NCBI GenBank assembly: GCA_964516845.1
Contig: CAZEXP010000004.1
Span: 1 to 64,000, forward strand
Source of the DNA: JAPEKQ01 sp964516845
GTDB lineage: Bacteria > Joyebacterota > Joyebacteria > Joyebacterales > Joyebacteraceae
Length of the DNA stretch: 64,000 nt
Direction of reading: 5' to 3'
Position numbers and translations under genes: made by a program. The notes under the pieces were generated by a model that was not told the origin of the DNA, searched no databases, and saw only the letters and a list, made by a program, of their open reading frames with translations. Positions 52,135 through 60,580 of the stretch are shown piece after piece. Each line of letters begins with the position of its first letter. The stretch's first letter is position 1.

Positions 52135-52895
52135 CCCGGTCCGTCGCTCATCACGCGAGCTACAGGACGAAACTCGCGCTTGGCGCTCTCTCGGCGGTTG
52201 TCTCCGTCGTGATGCTCGTGCTCGTCGGGCGAGTCGTTGCGTTGGCGGGGCCGGGGTTCGAAGAGCGGGTCGGGATGCCGTACACCTCGTTTGCACTGAC
52301 CGGGGCGCTCGTGCACGGATTCGGCATGTCGGCTCTCGGCGTCTTTCGCCGCGCCGTCCGGAGGGAGCAACTCCAGGGCACGTTCGAGCAGCTTCTCTCG
52401 TCCGGTCGCAGCGCGATCGCCGTGGTCGGGTTCGCCGGAGGCGCGGAACTGGCTCTGCAGGCCATCGCTTACGTCGCGCTTGCCCTGGCCGCGACCGCGA
52501 TCGTCGGCGTCTCGACCGTGCCGGTACTGGCGCTGTGCGCCGCGGGCCTGTACGCGCTGGGCATGGCAGGGCTCGGACTGGCGTCCGCCGGCGTTATCGT
52601 GGTCTCCAAGGAGGGGGAGCCGATCGCGTGGGCGTTCGGGATCCTCTCGGGCGCCCTGGGCGGCGTCTGCTTCCCGCAGTTCCTGCTCCCGGGCTGGCTC
52701 GTCGCCTGCGCGCGCGTTCTTCCGACGACGCACGCGCTGGATCTCGTCCGAGCAGCGTTGAACGGGACGCCGATCCCATCGGGCGCGTTCGCCCCGCTCT
52801 TCGCGTTCGCGTCGGGGGCGATCGTCCTCGGCCTTGTTGTCCTCCGCTGGGGTCTCTCTTACGCCCGCCGCATGGGCACCCTCTCCCGCTACTGA
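52068..52895 (+). CDS. ABC-2 type transporter permease
   Basis: A 275-aa protein with six transmembrane segments and the ABC-2 layout: GGTFEQLLSSGRS-type coupling region (QLQGTFEQLLSS, about residues 104-115), then MAGLGLASAGVIVVSKEG and a Pro-rich VCFPQFLLPGW loop. The GTG start lies 67 bases inside the ATPase gene, after GGAGGGGAGC. With the ATPase it forms a simple two-gene exporter. Confidence 0.85.
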   Translation: MGGRADVLTAGIGWLQLPAAFLTRSVAHHASYRTKLALGALSAVVSVVMLVLVGRVVALAGPGFEERVGMPYTSFALTGALVHGFGMSALGVFRRAVRREQLQGTFEQLLSSGRSAIAVVGFAGGAELALQAIAYVALALAATAIVGVSTVPVLALCAAGLYALGMAGLGLASAGVIVVSKEGEPIAWAFGILSGALGGVCFPQFLLPGWLVACARVLPTTHALDLVRAALNGTPIPSGAFAPLFAFASGAIVLGLVVLRWGLSYARRMGTLSRY

Positions 52896-52928
52896 GCTTT
52901 CTCCCGCCTATTCGGCCGCGTTGCGGCT

Positions 52929-52950
52929 GTCGGGTTAGCGCTTGCCCGAC
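52929..52950 (+). terminator. Weak hairpin after the peptide operon
   Basis: GTCGGG (52929-52934) pairs with CCCGAC (52945-52950) over a 10-base loop, 33 bases after the permease stop. There is no T-run. The rest of the gap to 53154 holds no gene that can be supported. Confidence 0.35.
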
Positions 52951-53154
52951 TTGCGCGCGTGGTGTCTAATGGACAGTGTAGGGTCAGGACGTGGGGAGTC
53001 CTGCCGACACCTGTGCCGTTGCCGGCACGCCGCGCCCGACCGGGCGCTTCGTCGATGAGCCGCGCGAAAACCCTCGGAGCAGCATCCGTGTCCGGGCCTG
53101 CGTTTCTGCCCGTCCCGAACGCCGGCGTGCTCTCCGACTCGGAAGGGTACATCC

Positions 53155-54999
53155 ATGAGCGCGCCCAGCGGCACCAAGCGAACCCATCGGGCGGCCTACC
53201 TGCCCGTCACATCCATCGTCGTCGCGATCTGCGTACTGGCGGCCGTCCTCGTCGTCATGACGCTCCGGGACGTCGAGCGCGGCCGGTCACACGTACTCGA
53301 CGCGCTCGACCGCAAGGCGATGGGGATGCTGACATTCCTGCGATTCGACATGCGCACGGAGCTCACCTCTCCGATCTGGCGACCGGAGCGGCTTCAGATG
53401 CTCGCTCAAGAGGTGGCGAACCGCGAGGACCTCGCCTACGTGGCGATCGTTGCCGAGGACGGCCGGGTCCTGGTCCACAGCGACCCTTCCGCGGTCGGGG
53501 CGATTCTCGGTGGGTGGGGGACGCTGCCCGAGCCGGAGTCCAGACCGCACATCGACCGTCGAAGAAAGACCGTCGATCTGCCGAACGACAGCTCGGTAGC
53601 CGTCGAGGAATACATCGCCATGGTCGACGTGAACCCGGTGCGGCTCTGCATGCCGTCGCCGGTCAGAGTTGGACGCCGCAGCAGAATGATGCCGCCGGCG
53701 AGCTGCTCGCCGACCATCGTTGCCGAACGGCTTGCAGGTCTTCTCGGCGGTCCGGTCGACGAAACGAGTGATAGGGTCGTCTATGCCGTCGTCGCGCTCG
53801 ACCCGAACGAACTCGAGTCCGTGTTCTTCGCCTCGCGGGACCGCGCATTCGTGCTCGCAGGTGCGCTTCTCGTCATCGGCGCCGCCGCCATCTACTTCCT
53901 GTTCGTGTCGACCTCCTACCGCTCGACCCAGACAGCGCTCGCGAACATGCGTTCATACACCAACAACGTCATCGAGAGCATGGCGAGCGGACTTATCTCG
54001 GTTGATTCCGATTCGCGCATCGTGCGGGTGAACTCGCACGCCCGGGACCTGTTCGGTCTCGGCGAGCGCGATGTGCGTGGCGTTCCCATAGGAGACGTCA
54101 TCCGCTTCGAGGACGGCGACGTGCGGAGTGAGATCGAGGCCGTCGTCTCCGGGGGTGCGGGACCGGTGGAAGCCGAGATCGGCGTCGAGACCGGCGACGG
54201 TCGTGTGCCGGTCGAAGTCAGAGCGTCGATCCTCCGCGACGAGGTCGGTGAACGGAGCGGCGCGGTCCTGCTGTTCCAGGACCTCCGCGAGATCGAGGCG
54301 CTCAAGGAGGAGGTCGAACGGGAACGGCATCTTGCCGCGCTCGGCCGGTTGGCCGCCGGCGTCGCACACGAGGTCAGGAACCCCCTGAGCTCGCTGAAGG
54401 GCTTCGCCCAGTTCCTGAAGAGCAAGTTCAATCCCGGCTCCAAGGAGGAGCGGTACTCCGATATCATGATCGAGGAGGTCGAGCGGCTCGACAGGGTCGT
54501 CCAGGAACTCCTCGACTTCGCCAAACCGGTCATCGCCGAGCGGAAGGCGAGCGACGTCAACAGCATCGTCGATGATGCGCTGTCGCTCGTGGCGGAGGAC
54601 GCGGCGTTCCGGCACGTTGAGATCATCAGCGACCTCGGGGAGGGGCTCCCCGAGGTCATGGTCGATGCGCAGCAGCTCCGGCAGGTGCTTCTGAACGTGC
54701 TTCTCAACGGCATCGAGGCGATGCGGGACGGTGGGCGTCTCACCGTCCGCACTCGTATGAGGTCCGGCGAGAGCCCTCCCGTTGCCATCGAGGTCTCGGA
54801 CACCGGCGTCGGGATGAGCGAGGATGAGATGGACAAGCTGTTCGAGCCGTTCTACACGACGAAACCGGAGGGCACCGGGCTCGGGCTCACGATCGTCTCC
54901 CGTCTCATCGAACAGAACCGTGGCCGACTCAGCGTACAGAGCGCTCGGGGCGAAGGGACCACGTTCATGATCAGTCTTCCCGCGGACGCGGAGGAGTAG
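53155..54999 (+). CDS. Membrane sensor histidine kinase (ZraS-like)
   Basis: A 614-aa kinase. A first transmembrane helix (about residues 18-38), a periplasmic sensor domain (about 40-235) and a second helix (about 240-262) precede a PAS domain (about 275-385). The HisKA box is AAGVAHEVRNPLSSLKGF with H405. The ATPase domain follows (N-box NVLLNGIEAM, DTGVGM, GTGLGLTIV). It lies two bases before its response regulator, and the order matches ZraS/AtoS-type sigma-54 two-component pairs. Confidence 0.9.
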   Translation: MSAPSGTKRTHRAAYLPVTSIVVAICVLAAVLVVMTLRDVERGRSHVLDALDRKAMGMLTFLRFDMRTELTSPIWRPERLQMLAQEVANREDLAYVAIVAEDGRVLVHSDPSAVGAILGGWGTLPEPESRPHIDRRRKTVDLPNDSSVAVEEYIAMVDVNPVRLCMPSPVRVGRRSRMMPPASCSPTIVAERLAGLLGGPVDETSDRVVYAVVALDPNELESVFFASRDRAFVLAGALLVIGAAAIYFLFVSTSYRSTQTALANMRSYTNNVIESMASGLISVDSDSRIVRVNSHARDLFGLGERDVRGVPIGDVIRFEDGDVRSEIEAVVSGGAGPVEAEIGVETGDGRVPVEVRASILRDEVGERSGAVLLFQDLREIEALKEEVERERHLAALGRLAAGVAHEVRNPLSSLKGFAQFLKSKFNPGSKEERYSDIMIEEVERLDRVVQELLDFAKPVIAERKASDVNSIVDDALSLVAEDAAFRHVEIISDLGEGLPEVMVDAQQLRQVLLNVLLNGIEAMRDGGRLTVRTRMRSGESPPVAIEVSDTGVGMSEDEMDKLFEPFYTTKPEGTGLGLTIVSRLIEQNRGRLSVQSARGEGTTFMISLPADAEE

Positions 55000-55001
55000 C
55001 G

Positions 55002-56342
55002 ATGGAATCGGGCGGACTCAGGATACTCATTGTCGATGACCAGTCGAGCGTTCGCGAGCTGCTCAAGGCGGTGCTCGAGAGCGACGGACACACGGTCGAG
55101 ACGGCCGCGGACGGCGCGAAGGGCGTCGACGCGCTCGAAGCCGGGTTCCACGACCTGGTCGTGATGGACATCCGGATGCCTCAGCTCGACGGCGTTTCGG
55201 CGCTCGAGCGGATGAAGGTCCTGAGCCCCGATACCGGCGTCATTATGATGACGGCCTATGCGTCGGTCGAGACGGCAGTCCGCGCGATGAAGCTCGGGGC
55301 GTTCGACTACGTGACGAAGCCGATCGACATCGAGGAGGTCCGCACTGTCATCGCGCGGTTCGTCGACGAGTCCTCTCCCGAGCCGGACGAGGGGGATGTT
55401 CACTACGAACCGTCGTCCGAGATCATTGGGGCAAGCGCGGCGATCCGTGACGTCATCGAGATGGCTCGTCGCGTGGCCGACAGCGACGCGACGGTGCTCA
55501 TCCTCGGCGAGAGCGGGACCGGCAAGGAACTCGTCGCACACGAAGTGCATCGGGCGAGTCCGCGCGCCCGGAAGCCGTTCGTCGCCGTCAACTGCTCTGC
55601 GATCCCGGAGGGGCTTCTCGAGAGCGAGCTCTTCGGTCACGAGAAGGGCGCCTTCACCGGGGCGGGCCGGCAGAAGCGGGGGAGGTTCGAACTCGCGACG
55701 GGCGGCACGATCTTCCTCGATGAGATCGGCGACATGTCGCCGCAGCTTCAGGCGAAGCTCCTGAGATTCCTCCAGGACCGCACGCTCAACCGCGTCGGGG
55801 GTTCGGTCGAGATCACCGTCGACGTCCGCGTTGTCGCAGCTACGAACCGGGACCTGGAGGCCGCCGTTGCAGACGGCAGCTTCCGTGAAGACCTCTTCTT
55901 TCGCCTCAACGTCGTGACCATCGAGATCCCGCCGCTGAGGGACCGCAAGGAGGATATTCCTCTTCTGGTCGACCACTTCCTGAAGCTCCGCGCCGAGCGC
56001 GGTTCCAAGCCGAAGAAGATGTCGCCGAAGACCATGCACCAGGTGATGAACCACGACTGGCCCGGCAACGTGCGCGAACTCGAGAACGCCATCCACCGCG
56101 CCGTCGTGCTCTCTCGGGGCGAGACGATCTTCCCCGAGCATCTTCCCGCGAAGCTCCGACCCGCCGAGACGTCGGGGGAGGAGGGAGAGGCTGCCGGAAC
56201 GACCATCCGCGAGATGGAGCGGGACATCATCATCAAGACGCTCGCGCAGACCGGCGGCAATCGGACCCACGCGGCCAGGATTCTCGGCATCTCGCGTCGT
56301 ACCCTCCAGAACAAGATCAAGGAGTACAAGATCGAGTCCTGA
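55002..56342 (+). CDS. Sigma-54-dependent response regulator (ZraR-like)
   Basis: A 446-aa NtrC-family regulator: receiver domain (1-120) with phospho-acceptor D56 in VVMDIRMP, AAA+ domain (about 140-375) with GESGTGKE near 169 and an intact GAFTGA loop near 216, and a C-terminal Fis-type HTH (GNRTHAARILGISRRTLQNKI). Partner of the kinase upstream. It probably activates the -24/-12 promoter at 56561-56575. Confidence 0.93.
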   Translation: MESGGLRILIVDDQSSVRELLKAVLESDGHTVETAADGAKGVDALEAGFHDLVVMDIRMPQLDGVSALERMKVLSPDTGVIMMTAYASVETAVRAMKLGAFDYVTKPIDIEEVRTVIARFVDESSPEPDEGDVHYEPSSEIIGASAAIRDVIEMARRVADSDATVLILGESGTGKELVAHEVHRASPRARKPFVAVNCSAIPEGLLESELFGHEKGAFTGAGRQKRGRFELATGGTIFLDEIGDMSPQLQAKLLRFLQDRTLNRVGGSVEITVDVRVVAATNRDLEAAVADGSFREDLFFRLNVVTIEIPPLRDRKEDIPLLVDHFLKLRAERGSKPKKMSPKTMHQVMNHDWPGNVRELENAIHRAVVLSRGETIFPEHLPAKLRPAETSGEEGEAAGTTIREMERDIIIKTLAQTGGNRTHAARILGISRRTLQNKIKEYKIES

Positions 56343-56380
56343 GCGCTGCGTGTGATGCGCCCATGCGGAGGCTGCGACCA

Positions 56381-56418
56381 GGTGTGAAGAACCTGCGCAG
56401 TTGAGCAGGTCTGACACC
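56381..56418 (+). promoter_or_regulatory. Dyad upstream of the sigma-54 promoter (candidate activator site)
   Basis: ACCTGC (56391-56396) and GCAGGT (56405-56410) form a dyad, flanked by GGTGT (56381-56385) and ACACC (56414-56418). It lies about 145 bases before the -24 element, within the usual range of NtrC-type activator sites. It could also be a weak terminator for the response-regulator gene. Confidence 0.4.
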
Positions 56419-56560
56419 CCGGGATGGGCAACTCTTGCTCGCCATGACTCGGCCGCGGTCCTCCCAAGCTTTCTCTTGTTGGACAAAAGCACGCTCGAAA
56501 GCCCCAGTGCACAGGCTTGTTCACGAATTGTCGCCTCTCCGGCACGCGCGCCGCGGAAGC

Positions 56561-56575
56561 TGGCACCTCGGTTGC
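56561..56575 (+). promoter_or_regulatory. Sigma-54 (-24/-12) promoter of the Spy/ZraP-like gene
   Basis: TGGCAC (56561-56566), five bases, TTGC (56572-56575), then T: an exact match to the conserved core. It lies about 180 bases before the ATG at 56758 and directly downstream of a sigma-54-dependent response regulator, which strengthens the call. Confidence 0.75.
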
Positions 56576-56757
56576 TTTACAAGGGGTCAGTCCGCCGGCC
56601 GGCGCATCCCGCAAACTCCCAGGCAGCGGCCTGCGCTGGCCGACCGGACGGAAACCGAAGACGAAACGCGCATCATAACAAGCGGGACGAGGCAGTACAC
56701 ATCACAGCGGGAGCGGCGGCACAGATCAGCAGCCGGAACCCCGGAAGGAGAAACCCG

Positions 56758-57567
56758 ATGAGCAGGAAGACCATCATCACAGGAGCGATCGCCGCAGTCG
56801 TAGCCGTCGCGCTCATGAGCAGTGCGGCGCTTGCGGCGCGTGGGAATGGCGCAGGCATGGCGATGGCGGGCGGCAGAGGGACGGGCGAGTGCCGTATGGC
56901 GGATCGAGGCATGCGTCCGAGCTTCACGAGCGAGCAGAAGGAACAGATGGAGAAGATTCGCGCGGGCTTCGAGGAGCAGCGCGTGGAACTCCAGAACAGA
57001 ATGAAGGTCCTCCACGTCAAGATGCAGGATCTCGCCGAGTCGGACAACCCCGACTTCGGCAAGCTGGAGCGCATGATCGACGATGCCGCGGAACTCCGGG
57101 CCGAGTTGACGAAGCTCAAGCTCAAGCAGCACGTCGCTATACGTGCGATTCTCGACGACGACCAGCGTGTGCTTTTCGATAGAGGCATAGCCCGGACGCT
57201 CTCGCACGGCGGCCGGGACGGTATGCGAGGCGGCATGCGCGGTGACAGGATGAATGCCGGTACGATGGGACGTCGTGGCGGTCGGATGAACGCCTGTCCG
57301 ATGGGCAAGCCCGGCGGCATGATGGGCGCCAATTCGATGGACATGTCCGGGGGCAGGATGTTCCGCGGTTCCGCGGGCGAAGACGAGTGCATCATCATGA
57401 TCAAGGGTGATCCGGAGAAGATGGGCGACATCATGAACTGGGAGACCGACGAGGGCGAACTCATTGAATTCCTCAAAGGGTCCGGAGACGAGACCGAGCG
57501 ACGCGTCATCGTCAAGAAGATCGTCGACGGTGACGAAGTGATCATCGAGTTCGAGGAAGACGAATAG
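56758..57567 (+). CDS. Spy/CpxP/ZraP-like periplasmic protein, Met-rich
   Basis: A 269-aa protein with a signal peptide (1-26). A helical LTxxQ-type core (about residues 58-145; FTSEQKEQMEKIRAGFEEQ and DDDQRVLFDR) matches metal-responsive ZraP/CpxP/Spy chaperones. It continues into a Gly/Met/Arg-rich segment (about 150-205) with many Met, some Cys and few His, which could bind soft metals. The C-terminus is an acidic beta-rich domain (about 210-269) not usual in the family. GGAAGGAG precedes the ATG. Likely the output of the adjacent two-component system. Confidence 0.8.
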   Translation: MSRKTIITGAIAAVVAVALMSSAALAARGNGAGMAMAGGRGTGECRMADRGMRPSFTSEQKEQMEKIRAGFEEQRVELQNRMKVLHVKMQDLAESDNPDFGKLERMIDDAAELRAELTKLKLKQHVAIRAILDDDQRVLFDRGIARTLSHGGRDGMRGGMRGDRMNAGTMGRRGGRMNACPMGKPGGMMGANSMDMSGGRMFRGSAGEDECIIMIKGDPEKMGDIMNWETDEGELIEFLKGSGDETERRVIVKKIVDGDEVIIEFEEDE

Positions 57568-57676
57568 AACGCGAACACCACTCTCTCTCTCCACAGGCTG
57601 TTCCGGCGCGGACCGGAAGCTGCATCAACTCAGAGTCGCCGCGCGGCTCAACCGACAACCGGTCCGTTCCCCCCGG

Positions 57677-57704
57677 GCGGGCGGTCCCGAAAGGGATCGC
57701 CCGC
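57677..57704 (+). terminator. Terminator-like hairpin after the Spy/ZraP-like gene
   Basis: A 12-bp stem (57677-57688 with 57693-57704, one G:T pair) capped by GAAA and followed by TTCCCC. Confidence 0.65.
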
Positions 57705-57726
57705 TTCCCCCATCCGGCATCCATAG

Positions 57727-57916
57727 GGCTTCTCAGAGGCGATTTCGGCGTTTCTCACGCTCATCGTGCTGCCGTTCACCTACAGCATCTCCCATGGGCT
57801 GGCCATAGGCCTCACGGGCTATCCGCCGCTGAAACTCCTCCGGATGCGGCCGTGACGTGCACTGGATGGTCTACGTCCTTGCCGGGCCCTTCGTGCTGCG
57901 GTATATATTCCTGTAG
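57727..57916 (+). pseudogene. Frameshifted C-terminal remnant of an NCS2/AzgA-type purine permease
   Basis: Two adjoining frames give GFSEAISAFLTLIVLPFTYS and onward through KLLRMRP (57727-57858), then, after a one-base shift, GRDVHWMVYVLAGPFVLRY to a stop at 57914-57916. Together they match the last two membrane segments of the AzgA-like hypoxanthine/guanine permeases, whose tails read close to AFLTIxLMPLTYSI and VHWLVYVLAxLFVLRY. No upstream part of the gene is present. A decayed relic left after deletion. Confidence 0.7.
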
Positions 57917-58062
57917 GGCCATTCCTTAGGTGTGGTCTCCGTGGGTGCGCCTCCGGGCGTTCCCGCTCGCCCCGTCATCCTCCGGGTCCGGCGGCGTGTC
58001 CAGGGGATACGTCCTGTTCCGTGCCGTCGGCCATCCGGAGATCGTGATAACAGAGGTGCCTC

Positions 58063-58689
58063 ATGTATCGAAAGACGGCGTTTGCGATAGCATTGCTTCT
58101 CGTTGTTCTCTCTGCCGACACGGCACCCGCGAAGCTCCGGGGATTCATCCCGCGGTCGCGGCGTGGCGCCGAAGTGTCCCTCGAGATCCCGAGGTACGTC
58201 TTCCCGATGGGCGAAGGACTTGTCGGGGACTATTCCATCGACGAGGGATGGGGCTTCGGGTTTGGTCTGATGCTCGGAGTCGTCGACAACGTCGGACTCG
58301 AGGCGCGTACCGTGCAGTCGAATCACCGCATCGCCGAAGGGGAGTGGGACCTGGACCAGACGTTCGTCGGGATCAAGTACTGCATGGTCGGCGACAGCGC
58401 GTTTCAGCCCTTCCTGAGTGCGGGCTACTGCCGGCAGCTCATGGAGACCGACTCGCTCGATGCGTCGTTCGACGAGTTCACGCGTCTCTCCGGGCACGGT
58501 GCGTACGCGTCGTTCGGCATTGACTACTTCCGCACGTCGAAGCTCCTGTTCTCGGTCCGGGCGGACTACATCCTGATGGACTTCACCCGTGGCGCCTTCG
58601 GTATCGACGAGAGTGACCTGGATGAATCGATCGACTCCGATACGATCGCGGTTTCGCTGTCGATCGGATACCGCGCGCCAATCTGGTAG
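58063..58689 (+). CDS. Small outer-membrane beta-barrel-like protein
   Basis: A 208-aa protein with a signal peptide (1-23) and about eight amphipathic beta strands (for example GWGFGFGLMLGVV, AYASFGIDYF, AVSLSIGYRAPIW). It ends in an aromatic residue, as in OmpA/OmpW-type small barrels. Acidic loop near 183-193. GAGGTG lies before the ATG. The 146 bases upstream show no gene. No specific family recognised. Confidence 0.65.
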   Translation: MYRKTAFAIALLLVVLSADTAPAKLRGFIPRSRRGAEVSLEIPRYVFPMGEGLVGDYSIDEGWGFGFGLMLGVVDNVGLEARTVQSNHRIAEGEWDLDQTFVGIKYCMVGDSAFQPFLSAGYCRQLMETDSLDASFDEFTRLSGHGAYASFGIDYFRTSKLLFSVRADYILMDFTRGAFGIDESDLDESIDSDTIAVSLSIGYRAPIW

Positions 58690-58768
58690 TGGCGCGTTCG
58701 CGCGCTGACACGGCTATGGCGCGTTCGCGCGCCGGCACGGCTATGGCGCGTTCGCGCGCTGACACGCT
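58690..58768 (+). repeat. Three tandem 27-base repeats
   Basis: A 27-base unit beginning TGGCGCGTTCGCGCGC is repeated at 58690-58716, 58717-58743 (two changes) and 58744-58768 (incomplete). It starts at the base after the stop of the barrel gene. Each unit holds a GCGCG/CGCGC self-complementary core and could fold into a small hairpin, possibly acting together as a 3' end or spacer structure. Confidence 0.85.
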
Positions 58769-58789
58769 CCACTGTCTGGGGGGAACTGA

Positions 58790-59212
58790 ATGCTCGAAGT
58801 GACAGCGAAATGGGTGAGTGGCTGGAAGTTCGTCGGGACCGACAGCAGCGGTCGCGAAATGAAGATGGACGCGAGTGTCGAGGGCGGTGGTGAGGGCGAC
58901 GGGTTCCGCCCCGCGGAGCTTCCGCTGATGGGGTTGGCCGGGTGCACGGGTATCGACACGATCGAGATCCTTCAGAAGATGCGCCTGCCGGTCGAGAGCC
59001 TGGAGCTTCGCGTGACGGCCGAGAAGAGAACGGACGGCTCTCCGGGTCTCGTCGGCGTCAAGGTGGAGTACATCGTCCGAGGGAAGGGTCTCTCGAAGGA
59101 GAAGGTAGAGAAGGCCGTCCGGCTCTCCGAGGAGAAGTACTGCACGGTGAGCGGGGCGTTGTCGCAGGCGACGCCGGTCACACACGAGATCACGATCGAG
59201 GAGACCTCATGA
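58790..59212 (+). CDS. OsmC/Ohr family protein
   Basis: A 140-aa protein of the OsmC fold with the two redox Cys: C52 in GLAGCTGID and C118 in EEKYCTVSGAL. These peroxidases reduce organic hydroperoxides. N-terminal beta strands and the central helix follow the family, and the length is usual. GGGGGGAA precedes the ATG. The stop overlaps the tldD start (ATGA), so the genes are translationally coupled. Confidence 0.9.
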   Translation: MLEVTAKWVSGWKFVGTDSSGREMKMDASVEGGGEGDGFRPAELPLMGLAGCTGIDTIEILQKMRLPVESLELRVTAEKRTDGSPGLVGVKVEYIVRGKGLSKEKVEKAVRLSEEKYCTVSGALSQATPVTHEITIEETS

Positions 59213-60579
59213 AGAACCGGATCTCGGAGGTCCTGAAGAAGTTCACCGACCGCTGTGACTATCTCGAGGTTCATGTCGAGGAGACCGAGGAGTCTCGCGT
59301 CGGATTCACGGGGAACCGGCTGTCGGACCTTGGGCGTCGCGTCGATTTCGGCGGGAACGTCCGGGCGCTCCACAAGGGCGGATGGGGTTTTGCTTCATTC
59401 AACAGCCTGGATCGCATCGACGAGTTCGCGGGGCACGCGATCGACCAGGCGCGCCTCGTGGGACACGGCACGAGCCAGCTCGCGCCGGTCGAACCTGTCG
59501 TTGCGGACGTGGCGCTCGACGTGAAGAACGATCCGCGGGGAGTCTCGCTGGCGGACAAGGTCGCCATGATGCGCGCATACAACGAGCAGGTGCTCGCTTT
59601 CCACGATGAGATCATCACGAGTTCGCTCCTCTACTTCGACCGCTATCGCCGCTTCTGGTTCGGGAACAGCGAGGGCGCAATGGTCTATCAGGAGCGCGTC
59701 GACGTCGGCGGGCGTGTCACCCCCGTCGCATCACGCGGCGAGGGTTCGCAGTCGTACAGCGCATCGTTCGGCGGAAGCGACGACTTCAGCGTGGCGCGCG
59801 GCAACGAGGCCAGGGTCGAGAAGGCCTGCCGGGTCGCGCTCGGCAAGCTCGACGCCCCGAAGGTCAAGGCCGGCGAGTATGCCGTCGTCGTCGATCCGAT
59901 GCTCGGCGGCGTGTTCATCCACGAGGCGTTCGGGCATCTCTCCGAGGGCGACAACGTCTATGAGAACAAGAGTCTCCAGGAAGTGATGGTCCTCGGGCGG
60001 AAGTTCGGCAAGCCGTTCCTCAACGTCCATGACACCGGTCTCGACAAGGGGTATCGCGGCTATCTCGTCTACGACGATGAGGGCGTCCCGACCGAGAAGA
60101 CGTACCTCATTCGCGAGGGCGAACTCGTCGGCCGGCTGCATTCGCGAGAGACCGCAGGAAGGATGGGCGAGCGGCCCACGGGCAGCGCGCGGCTCATTGA
60201 CTATCGTCATCCGCCCGTCCCGAGGATGCGGAACACCGTCATAGAAAACGGTGAGTCCACGTTTGACGAGATGATCGCCGGCATCGACCTCGGCGTCTAC
60301 GCGATCTCGGCCTCCGGCGGGCAGACGAACGGCGAGATGTTCACGTTCACCGCGGCGGATGCCTATATGATCCGAAACGGCAAGTTGGCTGAGCAGGTTC
60401 GCGACGTCATGCTTACCGGGAACGTCTTCACCACGCTTGACAGCATTGACGCAATCGGCAACGACCTCGCGTGTCACGATGGGGGCGGGGGGTGCGGCAA
60501 GGCGGGGCAGTTCCCGCTGCCGGTGACGCACGGCTCGCCGCACGTCAGGATTCAGAACGTCGTGATCGGAGGTGAGTAA
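59209..60579 (+). CDS. tldD: TldD family metalloprotease subunit
   Basis: A 456-aa catalytic subunit of the TldD/TldE (PmbA) zinc protease, which processes unfolded or modified peptides such as microcin B17. The zinc motif HEAFGH is at H238-H242, and a later Cys (GGGCGKAG, about residue 438) is the third ligand region. The N-terminal domain and the VVDPMLGGVFIHEAFGH block are typical. Four-base overlap with the OsmC gene; tldE follows after one base. Confidence 0.93.
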   Translation: MKNRISEVLKKFTDRCDYLEVHVEETEESRVGFTGNRLSDLGRRVDFGGNVRALHKGGWGFASFNSLDRIDEFAGHAIDQARLVGHGTSQLAPVEPVVADVALDVKNDPRGVSLADKVAMMRAYNEQVLAFHDEIITSSLLYFDRYRRFWFGNSEGAMVYQERVDVGGRVTPVASRGEGSQSYSASFGGSDDFSVARGNEARVEKACRVALGKLDAPKVKAGEYAVVVDPMLGGVFIHEAFGHLSEGDNVYENKSLQEVMVLGRKFGKPFLNVHDTGLDKGYRGYLVYDDEGVPTEKTYLIREGELVGRLHSRETAGRMGERPTGSARLIDYRHPPVPRMRNTVIENGESTFDEMIAGIDLGVYAISASGGQTNGEMFTFTAADAYMIRNGKLAEQVRDVMLTGNVFTTLDSIDAIGNDLACHDGGGGCGKAGQFPLPVTHGSPHVRIQNVVIGGE

Positions 60580-60580
60580 C

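Noticed and set aside
58690..58768. Possible CRISPR array
   Set aside because: The 27-base units are directly tandem with no unique spacers and no cas gene is nearby.
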